This document shows positions 22,650 through 34,869 of a stretch of 64,000 nt of DNA, piece by piece. Below the pieces are notes generated by a model that saw nothing but the letters and a program-made list of their open reading frames with translations, ran no database searches and was not told the DNA's origin. Positions within the stretch are counted from its first letter, which is position 1. Each line of letters begins with the position of its first letter. The stretch is taken from positions 1,501,503 to 1,565,502 of the forward strand of contig OY735234.1 in assembly GCA_963457665.1 (NCBI GenBank), given 5' to 3'. The translations under genes were made by a program, and so were the position numbers. Source of the DNA: Thysanoteuthis rhombus. Taxonomy: Eukaryota > Mollusca > Cephalopoda > Oegopsida > Thysanoteuthidae.

Positions 22650-23635
22650 AATTTTATTGATCAGAAATGTGAATTACCCTACAAGAACAAAGCAATAAAA
22701 ATAGCAATAAATACAGTAGTGGTCACAGTTTTCATGCATTGTCACCCATTTTTTCTTATTCACGATGTTCAAGATTTTGCTTGCCTGGTAGGTCAACAAC
22801 GGAGGAAGCTTGGATTTTCGTTAACTGAATACTTCTCTCTCTTTCTCGAATATAAATCATACCAGAAGAAATTGATACATTTGGGTCTCCATAGTGCACT
22901 TAGATTTGTGATACTGCTATTAGATTCGATTGTGGTTGAAAGAGGTTTATCCGTTGGTGGTGCAGGGGGGCCGTGGTACCGACAGATTGAGTAACTGATT
23001 TGGTGCTACAGGAGTTTTATTAGGCAAGGCAAGCTGTGGAGCCAACACTAGAGTGTGTGTGATTTTGCCCCGGAAATGGTCGTATTTTGTAGAGCTTAAT
23101 ATCACTGATATGTCTGAAGATAGGTCGCCTATTATCACGTTCGACGTCTTGAAGTAATTAATAGCAATATCTTTGTAAATCTATAACAGTGTATGGTATC
23201 TATTCGAATATGGATTTGTACACTCCGTTCAGAGATTATGGGAACACTGCGAAATTTACTGAAATGTTGTTAAATTAAGTGTTTTGAGCTTAGAAGATTT
23301 TAGCGTATGTGTAAATGAACAGCAGATATATTTGTTAAGTGTTTTATTCAGTGATCAATAGTCTAATAATCGAAAGCTCATTTCTCAGTGTCCAGCAGCT
23401 ACGAAACTAGTGGATTTGATACTTTTCTGTAATTCTAACACTGAGGAGCTTTCTAAAAGATTCTCTGAAAATGCTGAAAGGTTCCTTGCTTGCGTCAGAA
23501 GAAAACACATTCTTGCTTGAAGCAAAACTGGACGATGATGTTACTCAAAGATTCTTCCGGTTGTTGCAAAGCATTCTTCTACAGAATTTAGGAAAGGCTC
23601 GGTTTATCATTGTGATTTGCAACTTTTTGAGAAAT
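22650..23635. other. No gene seen
   Basis: Lies between trinucleotide arrays and transposon remains. The sequence near 22990-23130 has retroelement-like composition but no recognisable motif. Confidence 0.3.
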
Positions 23636-23639
23636 CCTG

Positions 23640-24060
23640 AAGCTTATTGTGAAGCATGGAAACAAGCAAGCAAGAAAATGAAGATTTCTGAGCGGACAAG
23701 GTGACTAATTGTAAGAGATGCTGTAGAAAATCCATCGAGAGGTGTTCAGAAAATTACAGAAACAACAAGCCAAGCACAAGGAGTATTAAAATCTTCTGTT
23801 CACATCTTGGTCAGTAACTTTCATATAGTTCAAGTGTGAACGGCACAAAGAAGCCAGACGTCAGTGGGCAGAGATGATCCCGATCTGTAGAATATGATCT
23901 GGACAGACGACTATAGTTTTTTTCGCGTGATCTACGACAAGAAACGCTGGAAAGAGCCGTTTGTACGTTCGGTGATGGAGGAATCGTCTGAGTTAGTTTT
24001 ACTGACTGTGGACTACGCTGTCTGGTTGTTGCTAACTTTGAAAGCATTCAAAAACCGATA
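23640..24060 (+). pseudogene. Weak Tc1-like transposase remnant
   Basis: Frames read KKMKISERTR, LIVRDAVENPSRGVQKI (like the Tc1 N-terminal helix-turn-helix text) and, after about 23890, MIWTDDYSFF and YDKKRWKEPF (like xVIWSDESxFxL and RRxWRxP). The frame is broken several times. The match is by eye and modest. Confidence 0.4.
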
Positions 24061-24539
24061 GATGCAACAACAGATTGATCTCAAAGCTAACTATAAATAG
24101 AGGAGAAAGGGAAAAGTTGACATTCTGCAAAGACAACGCTATTCCATCTGTAATGAAGTAACATGATGCCTATCCATAGAAAATGTTATAGAAATAAGAT
24201 ATTCTGAGAGGCATGAGAGAAAATCCCTCAATCTACGCTCCCTAAATTGATTGACTCAGTGACAGATCGTGTCATTCAGATACAGAAGGTAAAAGATGCA
24301 ACCATGAAGTATCAACTTTTTGCGAAATGTTTTTGTTAAGAAACACTATTGACTATTGTATTTTTATTTCTACTGGACATCATGTTTCTATTTTATTTTT
24401 CAAAGACAGTCTCCTAAAATGAAGAATAGAAATTAAAATTTGTAACCATGCAAAAAATACTTGAAAATAACTTTGAAACATTTTAGAAAAATGAAAAAAT
24501 TCCTCTAAAACTCTTTTCTTTACTGGGTATATTTAGTTC

Positions 24540-25910
24540 TTCTAACTGCTGACTTCACTAAAACTTTGTCCCCTATGGTAACCTCCTTTCTAAGGTCATC
24601 ATGGCTTCTGATTTCCAGGATTTAATTTTCAATGAGGTTGGGTTGATGGGGAAGTCTCCATTTGAGAAACATAGCTCTAGGTGCAAGAGTCGGGTGCTGA
24701 GTTGTGCGATTATTGCAGAGAAGCTCATCCATGGCTTCTTAAATGGAGCATTTTTTGTCGTGCAATTTTGACAGCTTTTTAATGGCTTCATGAGACATTC
24801 GACTTCGTTTCACTGAGTGTGATAGGGATATGATATTCTGACTTCCACACCCTTATTCACAGATCAATCAAAAATTTGCTGTCCATTAAATTGGGGTCTG
24901 TTATCACATTTCTGACATGCTGGGTGCCAAAGTTTTTATATGTTTCCCCAAAAGCAGAACAACTTGGAATCGGCTTAGATTGCACCGTACAACCAGAGCA
25001 TGGTGCTGGTCTGGAAGTAGACTGAACAAATCTATCGATATAACCTGTCTAAGCTTTACAGGGATTGGGTGGATATAAAAGGTGCTGCTTTTCATACTTA
25101 ATACTCATAACTCTTGACTGAGCTTTATAGCAGTGTTATTCCCAGGGAACCATAATTGTGTTCTCAAGCAGCGCTGTCCTCTGTGTGATGCTTCATGGGC
25201 CAAGGAAATAGCTTCTCCACGGAAACTCTCAGGGAGGAGCATTTGAACGCTGTTATGGATGATATCATAAGTGTTGGATGATAGTTCGGTTTATAATATC
25301 CCTGAAGAGTAGGGACACTGTGTGGAATTTAGCCAAGGACTATGAAATGATGTAATCGTATCAACTTGTCATCATCAAGTTGTGTCTCGCGTACGTGCTC
25401 TTTTCTAACAGCAGTTGACGAAAGAAGTAGGTTGTAGAGGTTTTTGTTGTCCTTCAGATTTCTTTTATACTAACTCCTGAATTGGAATCGCATTTCGACT
25501 GATAGCAGATTTATCTTGGCCTCTCGTACACGATGATAGCTGTCTTGATTACACAATAGGATTCTTTATATTTCAGTTTACGGTTTCCTTTAAGATCTCC
25601 AGAGAAATTCAAATGGTTGTTGATCGGTGACAATAATTTATGGTTCGCCATCAAGGATATGAATAAAACTGATGGAAACCAAAGTCAATAGCTGTTAGCT
25701 CTAAGTCGAGTTCTGAGTTGTTTTTCCCGGCAAGGACAGTGGTAAGTGTTGAAAGGGCAACGGCATTAGTCTGATCTATGGATTGGCCTTGAACGAGGAT
25801 TGCAAAAAGACCGTTGAAGTAGGCGTCAACAAAGATGGAGGTATTTTTGTTAATGCTGATGTGTTTTAGAAGCACATCAGCAGTGAATGCTTCTTAAATA
25901 TTTCATGGAC
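24540..25910 (-). mobile_element. Ty3/Gypsy-like retroelement fossil (RNase H, integrase)
   Basis: Minus-strand text at 25651-25875 reads like a Gypsy RNase H (FVDAYFNGLFAILVQ, LELTAIDFGFHQF). Text at 24570-25100 reads like a Gypsy integrase core (VISIDLFSLL, then a SYPYHTQ-type segment). The order RNase H then integrase fits Ty3/Gypsy. No LTR, gag or protease was identified. The copy is clearly broken in many places and looks old. Confidence 0.6.
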
Positions 25911-25914
25911 TTAT

Positions 25915-26810
25915 GTCCACTCAAATAGTTTCGTTTCCTTAATTCCCGCAGGTTTGCTGTTTCAGCTGTAGTGCACATACGCTGTAAATACAGAAGAAGA
26001 TACTTGATATTTACGAAGTTTAGCCTAGTTTGACACAAGGCCACAGCAATGAAACATCTAGTGAGGATCGAAGTCAGTAGTAATGGTCAACATCACAATC
26101 TTGTTAGCCACTACTAGACTGATTGTGAACATAAAGATTTCAGGAAACTGAAATGTTCATCGATTTTAACAAAATCTCTTAGGATTTCAGGAAATTGCTA
26201 GTTTCGCAATCTTACTGTAAAATATTATATATGCCAAGATACGTATACATATGTGTGTGTCTGCGTCGCAGGTCTATATTGCAACACACTGCATAATCAT
26301 TGGTTGTCCACTGAAGGTTAGTAATGCTAGATTAATTGCCGGTTTAAGAACTCATTGACTTTACAGCCCAACTGTACGTTATCATTTGTGAATTTTTTTA
26401 AGACCAAAATTTGAACGGATTTATTTATAACAAAAGCAAAACAAAACTTAAGAACGAATTTTTTTAGAAATTTTTACCAATCGCCCAAGGATAATTACTG
26501 TATGTGTAGTGATTAAATTTGCTAGATCTATTACTGACTTAATTGATATTACCTAAAACTCAACCCTACCACATTAACATTTAATACTGGGTGATTTTTT
26601 TTTTAGTTTGAAAGGAACGATTCAATAGTTGTAGTAATAGTTATAATGTGTATTCTGTCGCTCGCAGCTGCTAGTTGAGATCCTTAAGGACTAGTTCTTT
26701 TAGTCCACTACTGCTGGGTTGGAGATATAGAAAACGTATGACATTATGTAAATAATAAAAAGGTAAAGAAGATTTGCTCTCTTCAAATTGTAGATAAAAA
26801 CATGTTTGGA
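25915..26810. other. No gene seen
   Basis: AT-rich DNA; a short (TG)n-like word near 26250. No exon recognised. Confidence 0.3.
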
Positions 26811-26814
26811 AATA

Positions 26815-27245
26815 GACTTTCCCCGTGATTCACCAACCTTCTCTATCATGAGCGTCGCAGAGCCAACATTATCTGAACTTGTCTATTTCGTCATGCCATC
26901 TTATATTTGGTTGGCCAAAGTTTCGTATGTGATCTCTGGGAATCCATGTTGTGAGTTGTGATGTCCACCGGTTGTCTACCATTCTTGCAACATGACCAAT
27001 CTACTGCTATCTGAGTTTTCTAATGGATTTCATGATATTTCGGACTTCTTTTTTCCTCTAATATTTTATGATGTCTTATGATCACCCCATGTTACATTGA
27101 GCATGATTCTCTCATGTAAGTTGCATTGGTTTCAGTTTGATGGTAAATCTTTCGGTTAGTTTCTAGGTTTCAGCTCCATAGTTGACTATTGGGAAGATGC
27201 ATTGGTTGTAAACCCATCTTTTTAAAACTGATGGGATTTTCATGT
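26815..27245 (-). mobile_element. LINE 3' end fragment
   Basis: On the minus strand the text reads NATYMRESCSM, a WSCCKNGRQPVD segment (family W-GHVARMxDNRW) and NMDSQRS. This is the C-terminal region of the same LINE type as at 63.2-63.65 kb; the shared CATGATAGAGA near the end supports this. It is 5'-truncated and full of stops. Confidence 0.65.
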
Positions 27246-30200
27246 TCGTGAAGGTTGAGCTTGCTCTACTTCTTTAATATAAAAAGTCCTGAATGTTCGT
27301 GGCTAGAGGAGTTGAATATGGCCCATATATACATTTGTATGTGTAGGCTGACAGAAATCATGTATCAGTTTGTATATACGTGTGAACTAATTCATAATTT
27401 GTCAGCCTACACTTCATTCAACCTGTGTGTGTGTACTAACATCGACCGAAAGTGTCCATGGTTGTTTTTGGACAAAAAATTCATCATACTTATCACAAGG
27501 TAAGTAGCGATACGTGCATGGCATGTCAAATGGCTTACGTGACACATATCCATAAAAGTTGAGTTTTTATGAACTATTTGTTTATGAATTTCATTTATTG
27601 CCTAAGGTACCATTATCCGCTGTAAATTTATTTTTGTCAATTGGTGGATTTTTCTAATTTGTTACCCTCCTCAAGCACGAAGCACGTTAACAAAAAAAGG
27701 TATAACACTTGTCCGTTTCACTCACCTCTTGTTCATTGGTAAAGCGGGTGACAAATTTATGTGTACACAGGCAACCAGAGAATGATTTTTTCCAAGCCTC
27801 ACCAGAATGCGTATTTTTTTTTCTTATATATATCTTCAATATTTTTGGATTTTATGAAAAATATTTTTTGCTGAATTTTGTCACTCTATGCTTAGCTACT
27901 CAACTGATTGATTGCATGTTTACATGATTTTTGTGAATTAATGAGGCTAGATACTGAAGGGGAATAACTTATCAAGAGTTACTGCCCTTGAACATTCCAT
28001 CGATTCAATTAGTTCTTTTTTCATTATTTTCATATTAAGTGTTGCTTTATATCAAAATGTTGTTCAAATAACAAAATCAGCACAAAAGTTGTATTCAAAT
28101 TTTATAATCCTTACAAAGAATTCAATTTACTGAAATCACTGCATATTTTTTTCCATCAAATTTATCATTTAAAAACATAGTTGCTCTTTATATGAGGTGT
28201 CAGGCAGGTGACCAGCCATTTTGAATACATCAAGGACTGGCAACACGAACTAGATGTAACATGGCCACTGATGGACTTTACTGCATATAAATTTATTTGA
28301 AGCAATGTGATTTATGTATCTAAATGTTTTTCTTTCATGAATTCTCTTGCCTTTTTATGAATGAACCATTTTTAAGAAACTACAGGACCACTTTCCCTAC
28401 ATTGTGCCAAATTAACAAATTTGTGCCATTTTTCATGTATCATGGGAAAACTTTGGGTCAATGATAATGCCTATTTTCAGGAGAATTTAAACATTTGTAT
28501 ATTATTTTTGCATGTAAAACTTTATTTCAGTTTTGAAAGTTACAATGAAAGCAAACTTGGGATATTGCCAAGAGTTTTGTATTAAAATTATTTTTTGCTT
28601 TGCACTGGTCATAATTGTGTTCAGTACAAAGTATTGTTTGATGAATGGGTCGATCAGGGGAGAGAAAAGTTTGTTTGATAGAAAATTGTTTTAACGAGAT
28701 GTGTGTAGGGGCAGGGAATGAGAGTATCAAAGAGGGGGGGGGTACCTGTGAAAAGTTGGGTTTTTTTTTATATTTAATCTCAACTTTTTACAAATGAATC
28801 AAATTACAATCTTCATTTATGTATCATGATCATGTGACAGACTTTCCTATAGCAACATGAGGATCAAACGTACAAATCAGTAACTTTGCGAAAAATCAAC
28901 CAGAGTTCAACCAGCAACGCGAGACCAAAGCTTAGCTTTGATCAATTTGCCTCTGGAAGACTGGTTATCCCTACCAGTTATTCTATCCTGCACTAGCTGG
29001 TATGAATAATCAGGTTTCCCAAGGCAAAAGGGATCTTTTATTACTGTATATATTAGTAAGCAAGATGAATTACAGGGGGCAGAGGAAGACACAAATACAC
29101 TGCATTGGTATTATGACTATAGATTAAAGGATTTTTTTTTTTTTCATCCTATGCCATTTTTGCTTCAGAAATGTTTTATTAGGACTGCTCTACTTTTGGA
29201 TGGTAGATGAAACGTGTACTTTCAAGGATAAAGACCTAGTAACAGATAAAGAATATCATTGGAAGGTGAAAAAATTGAAAAGTAATAACATTCTGTTTGA
29301 AGAGCAACATGCTGTATAAAATTTGGAGTTAGCTATCATACAGGATACGGTGAGGAATGGTACAAATATTTCCTACCAGTGGTGGACCAAAAAAATCCTC
29401 ATCCTTCCATACAAATTTCTAACACTGGAATAAGGTTGGAGAATGGATCAACCAGAACAAAATAAGGAGTCCAAACAATTCTTAGGATGTTTTAGAATAA
29501 GGATTTGTTCATCTTGAAATTACAGAGTCTTAAATATTCAATCCTGAAGAAATAGATCACTGAAAGCCTATTTTAATAGTAATAGAACACATCAGGATTT
29601 ATATAAACATGATGCTTAAGAAACATCAATTGTGCATAAGAGATTCATATTATAGATCAAGGATTCTTGAAAATGGCAGGCACTTAGCCCACTGAGTTCT
29701 TGCCCATTCAAATGCCAATATTTTTCAAGTTTCCCTGACAATAGATAAATCAACATGGGGTAAGTGAGTGGGAAGTAAGAGGCCATCAATTATCCCAAGC
29801 CACTTTTATTCAGAAAAAAAACACATTGAAATAGGCTACATATCAAAGCTATGATACACATTTTCAAAAGACATTTTAAAATTTTCTCTTTCTTTTCGAA
29901 AAAATATGCAGAATTCTAACCTTGAGTTTCCTCGATACATGATAATCCTGGGAACATATGATGGAAAATATGATGGTGAAAAAAACTAACAGACGGCAAT
30001 TCAAAACTGAAGGGGGGGAGGAGAGAGGAAACATGGGATTCTGGGTAATCACTGTTAGACATCATTGCTCGTCATAAACAACAATGAAACCTTAGCATGT
30101 GACTTCGATAGGAAGTATATTGGTCATTCAGCATTGATTGGGATTTTCAGTGACTCTCAGTAACAATTCTATCAAAAATCTTTATTTATCCATTTTTTTA

Positions 30201-31150
30201 AAAAAAGGGAAAAATGAAATCCAACCGTTAACGACCACAAAAGTTATTGCATACATAAAACAATATATACGTTCTTGCCAAACTCCAAATCAAATTGTAA
30301 AAAGCTGATTGCAGTTCTCGTAGACAGGGGAGAGCTCTAAGGGAGGTAACTACATCCATATACCTCGAATACATCTAAGGGAAATAACTGTATAAATAAA
30401 TCAATCAGGTATTAAAAACGTTTGAATATGTCAGTTTGGGGATTTAATAGAAATACTACACAGAAAAATATTTGAACGCAAGATATCTACACAATATTTT
30501 AGAAAAAGTTATCCTGAAATTCAAGATTTCAGAGAGCCCATCTAAATATTGGCTCAAATGAGAGGAAAAAAAAAAAAATAGCTGAGTTGGAATTTTACCA
30601 CCATAAAAACAAATATGAAACTGGATCTTATTTTGGTTTGTAGGAATTCCATTAACCTGACAGTCAATACAAATATCTATCTTTTGCAACAGCCAAAATC
30701 AAATATTTTTCTCTTTACCTTCATTTTTAGCTATATAAAATGAAGAAAATAAACAACATATTCTGGGAAAGTATATTGTCCCTATTCCATGAGTTATTCA
30801 TACTATCCCCCATCAGTATTAAATATTATTTCAGCAATATCATTCTCCAACCGCCTTTAAGAGCAAAAAAAATATTTCAATACCATCATCTTTTTTTATC
30901 TTAAAATCAGTCATTGATATTGTCCTATGATTTTTTCTGACTGAATCGCATTCAGAGGTCTATTCTAATTGGAATACTGATGAAACAAAATGCTCGAGGG
31001 TTATTGAATGCGATTTATACCTGAAGACACCCAGGAGAATGAACTAGTCAGGCCTACTCAAAACAAAAAAGTCTAATTTATAAAACAAAGATGCATTTAG
31101 AAATTTTAACAGGTTTAAGTTTGGGATAGATATGAAATTGATACTCTCTT
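27246..31150. other. Non-coding stretch with a molluscan-type palindrome
   Basis: No gene was found. At 27958-27992 an imperfect inverted repeat (AAGGGGAATAACTT / AGAGTTACTGCCCTTG) resembles dispersed elements common in molluscs. The part near 30180-31620 may be 3' UTR of the unknown minus-strand gene. Confidence 0.4.
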
Positions 31151-31576
31151 GAATTTTGCACTCATTGTTAAGTGTTAAGTTATATGCTTGCCAAGAGTGT
31201 ATTTGGGTTAGGTTTCACAAATTCTTAAATCTTGCTATAAATTATAAATTTTTCCATAGAAGAATAATGCAGTTTTTCTTACAAAGTCTGGACATATCGG
31301 TAATATTAGTAATTTTATGTTTTTCGGTTACAGATTAAATGAAGATGAACTTGATGCGTGTCCAGACTTTATGCTCATCCTGTGGATCAGAACCAAATTT
31401 TTTTTCTTTAAAATAGGGTTTCTTACAATGATAATTGATTATTGGAAAGAGAACAAGATGACTTTTTGGCAAAAAATTCTGTCTTTTTGTAGCGTTTCTA
31501 AGAAATGCAAACAAATAGAATATACACACACATACATAACATGAGACTAGAAAATGGAAAATGTGTATTCATATCA

Positions 31577-31579
31577 GTC

Positions 31580-31608
<29 letters not shown>
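31577..31608. repeat. Poly(A) run
   Basis: About 32 A on the plus strand, just downstream of the unknown gene's stop codon. Confidence 0.9.
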
Positions 31609-31611
<3 letters not shown>

Positions 31612-31625
31612 GCCATGAAAAAAAG

Positions 31626-31834
31626 TCATGGCTCTGCTTCTTTTACTCCAACTTCTTGTAGAAGAGCTTCAAGGAGATTCAGATCTTCATCCTTTATACC
31701 CCGTTGTTCACACCAGGTCTGTAAACATCTTTGCTGCTTTGTAAAGTTCGATGTGTGCACCAGAGCTGAAGCCAAAGAATCTATGATTCGACTTTCTTTC
31801 CAGAAAGCCCGATACAATATCTCAAATGCAAATT
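31626..31834 (-). CDS. Unknown gene, terminal exon
   Basis: This exon encodes FAFEILYRAFWKESRI through to VGVKEAEP, then a TGA stop at 31626-31628. The acceptor is a long T-rich tract ending TTTTTAG. A run of about 32 A/T pairs lies just beyond the stop (31577-31608). The nearest clean minus-strand AATAAA I see is at about 30181-30186, which would imply a 3' UTR of about 1.4 kb; this is uncertain. Confidence 0.75.
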
Positions 31835-32945
31835 CTAAAAAGAAAAAAAAAATTCCAATATTTAAATATGTATCAAACATACATATATTGCTTGTGCATT
31901 ATATTACTTTGTGTATAATAGAAACACCAATTTTTTTTTCGAAGGTAAGACCTGAAAGACTTTGCAAGTTGAGAAGTATTATAATACAGTTTTGTAAAAA
32001 GGAACTTATGTTGCACACTTAAAAGCATTGTGATTTTTAAAGGAAGTACAAAATTCAATTTAGCTTTAAATTATGGTAACTTTCTTTCCGCAATATTCAA
32101 CAACCAACTGGAATGCATTTTACGGATACTTTCTTTGATTTTATGATGAAAACACCTTTGTTCACATATCGGTGCTCATAGGAGGCCTTGTGCCATAATT
32201 GTCTCAGCCCAACACTCTTTTGCCAATTCCCACAAACATCCCTTACAGAATTGTTTGAACAGGAGTCCATTGACTTGGTCTGCTTTGCAACATAAGGCAG
32301 GTAGTTCATAGATCCAATGTTCTTGCTTACTCTAACCAACTCATCCAGAAAAACATGGAAAAGAAAAAGATTTTATCAATACTAAAGACTAAAGCATTAA
32401 ATTTCTCCAATTGGCAATCACTTAAGATAATTTACATCGTGTTTTACACATACTTTCTTTTGTGATGAAAACACCATCACTGGTGTTTAACACTTAATTG
32501 AACTTTGATTATCAACTGATCAGTTATAACAGATCTCCCCTGCATCTCAACACTACTGTAACTGAATTTAACCAACAAGGATTTTATTTCAAAGGAAGCA
32601 TGAAATGATTTTTTCTAACTTTACTATTACAAAGTAACAAGTCAGACTGAGAATCTGACAAAAGAGTGGCAAAACGACTACATTTTTACTCCATATGATC
32701 AAAGCTTCCATGACTGAAGTGGTTGTGGTTTTGTCCATGAACGGGCACACAAGGTCAAAGCTTGGAAGATTTTTTCAGTTCATAGCATTTGTGATGGTAT
32801 TCAAAAAGTATCAACCAAGTGTTTTGATATAAAGCAATAGAAAAAGCTACTTCAGTTGTACCTATAATCCAGCAACCTTGGGACCTGACCATTGATGGAC
32901 CACGTAAAATGCCAGAAAGAAAAAAAAATTTCTTATAGGTTAGGG

Positions 32946-32977
<32 letters not shown>

Positions 32978-33496
32978 TTGATATATTTTCTATGATAAAT
33001 CATGTCTTAAATAAAGTTATTTGTGTTTGCTTGCACTTTTGAATTGATTGTTTCAAAGAGAATTTAGAAGACTTCAGAAACCAATACATCTATTTTTATG
33101 CTCAATAAACATAAAACCTGTTGAATTTGAATTCTTCAATTTGGTTTTGTTAACACTATTTTGGTTTTAACTCAAGAGGCTGGTACTGAACTTCTGCCTT
33201 CCTTCAGACTCACTAGATTCCCTAATTCAACACTATTCCAATGACCAATCAGGGTAAGTCTGTGGAATAAAGCTGATTATCTCCTCTTCTAGCATTGCTA
33301 ATTCCTAGGGTTAATGATAGATATACAGTACTGCACCTCATCAAAAGACTGTCACAAGGTAAGATATCTCACATGTGTAATAAGAGATCATGTATTCATG
33401 GTTTGAAACAAGCAATTATCAGTATTGTTTAGAAACTAGAAATCACTCTAAGTGCATACCTCTACCAAGGCCATTCTCACTAAAATTGAATAAAAA

Positions 33497-33563
<67 letters not shown>

Positions 33564-34835
33564 CATACTTACAATGCAGGGGAGTTAAGACAAATCACCT
33601 GATAAGCTCCAAAATTTAATCAATCATCCTTATGGTCTCTCCCACTCTTCAACAATTGGAATTCATTCAGACAACATCAAATGTAAAAAAAAACAAATCC
33701 AAATAAATAAATCAAAAGAAAATTCCTGGATCCAACCCATAATTTGACAGATTCTTTACCGATGACCAAATCTTTAAGAATATTTAATAGAAATTCAAAA
33801 ACTTTTGGATATATTGTGTGGACATGTCACCACGATGCAGGGGAGGTAACTATAAAAAATAAAAAAATAAAAAATTCCTAGATCCACACTAAAAATTCAA
33901 TCAATTCTTCCTTAGGCCATGGTCAACCCTTCCACAAAATTTTCATTGAAATTCATTGAGGTTTTGGAGATATTGTGGACAAATTGACAGAGGTGAGTGT
34001 TGCTAATTTAGCACTAATCTTAGCAAGTTTCTTGTTTTGGCAGCCCCCAAGTTTTACCACTATTTTTCAGCAATTCTAGACTATTTTTAGCTATTTGAAA
34101 TGGCTAAAAAATGTTTAAGTTATTTTAGCATGTTTTGTCATTTAACGCTTTTCAAGGTCAATATATCAAAGATTTTGAGTCGGCAACAATGTGCCTCAGT
34201 GAATACAAATATTTCTTCCAACTTTGCTGGCAGAAATAAATGGAAATTTAAAGCTATAGATTCTAACGTAAAAAGGTTTACAACTTAAAAGTCCAAACAA
34301 TTTTATATGAAATGTAAACTACGTACCAATGGCTTCCCATGTCCATTGTTTGAAAGCAACATTTCCAGGATTCATTTCATCAAGGTGTGATAATTTTAAC
34401 CACATAGACTTCAATAAAAGGGCAAGGTCTTTCTGGCAAAGAAAATATCATACTTTCAGTATTTAAGACAATTATTGAACAGGCCTGGTTAGTCACTCAA
34501 TAGAAACTGTTACGTGCGTGATCAATGCATAAGTTGGGTAGTAATCCCTAAAAAAGTCCAAATTTAAAAGGAAGAAAAAAAAAAAAAAAAAACGAACAGT
34601 AGACACAAATTAAGAGACCAGTTTAGCATAAACTTACATTTTAAATTGAACACTTCACTAATGACCCGGGGGAGGGAGTATTTTCTAGACATGGGGAGTA
34701 AATGTTAAAATTTTCAGCCGTCTAGCTCCATAGATAACCAGCTAGCATAGACCAATTTAAACCATTGGACTGGTATTTAAGAAGCATATCTTTCTGACCC
34801 ATTGACAAAAATTCAGGTCACATTCTACAAACAAA

Positions 34836-34869
<34 letters not shown>

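Noticed and set aside
32097-32339. 80-codon minus-strand frame between exons 4 and 5 of the unknown gene
   Set aside because: No acceptor gives the phase needed after exon 4, its start is TTG, and exon 4 joins the terminal exon in phase without it.
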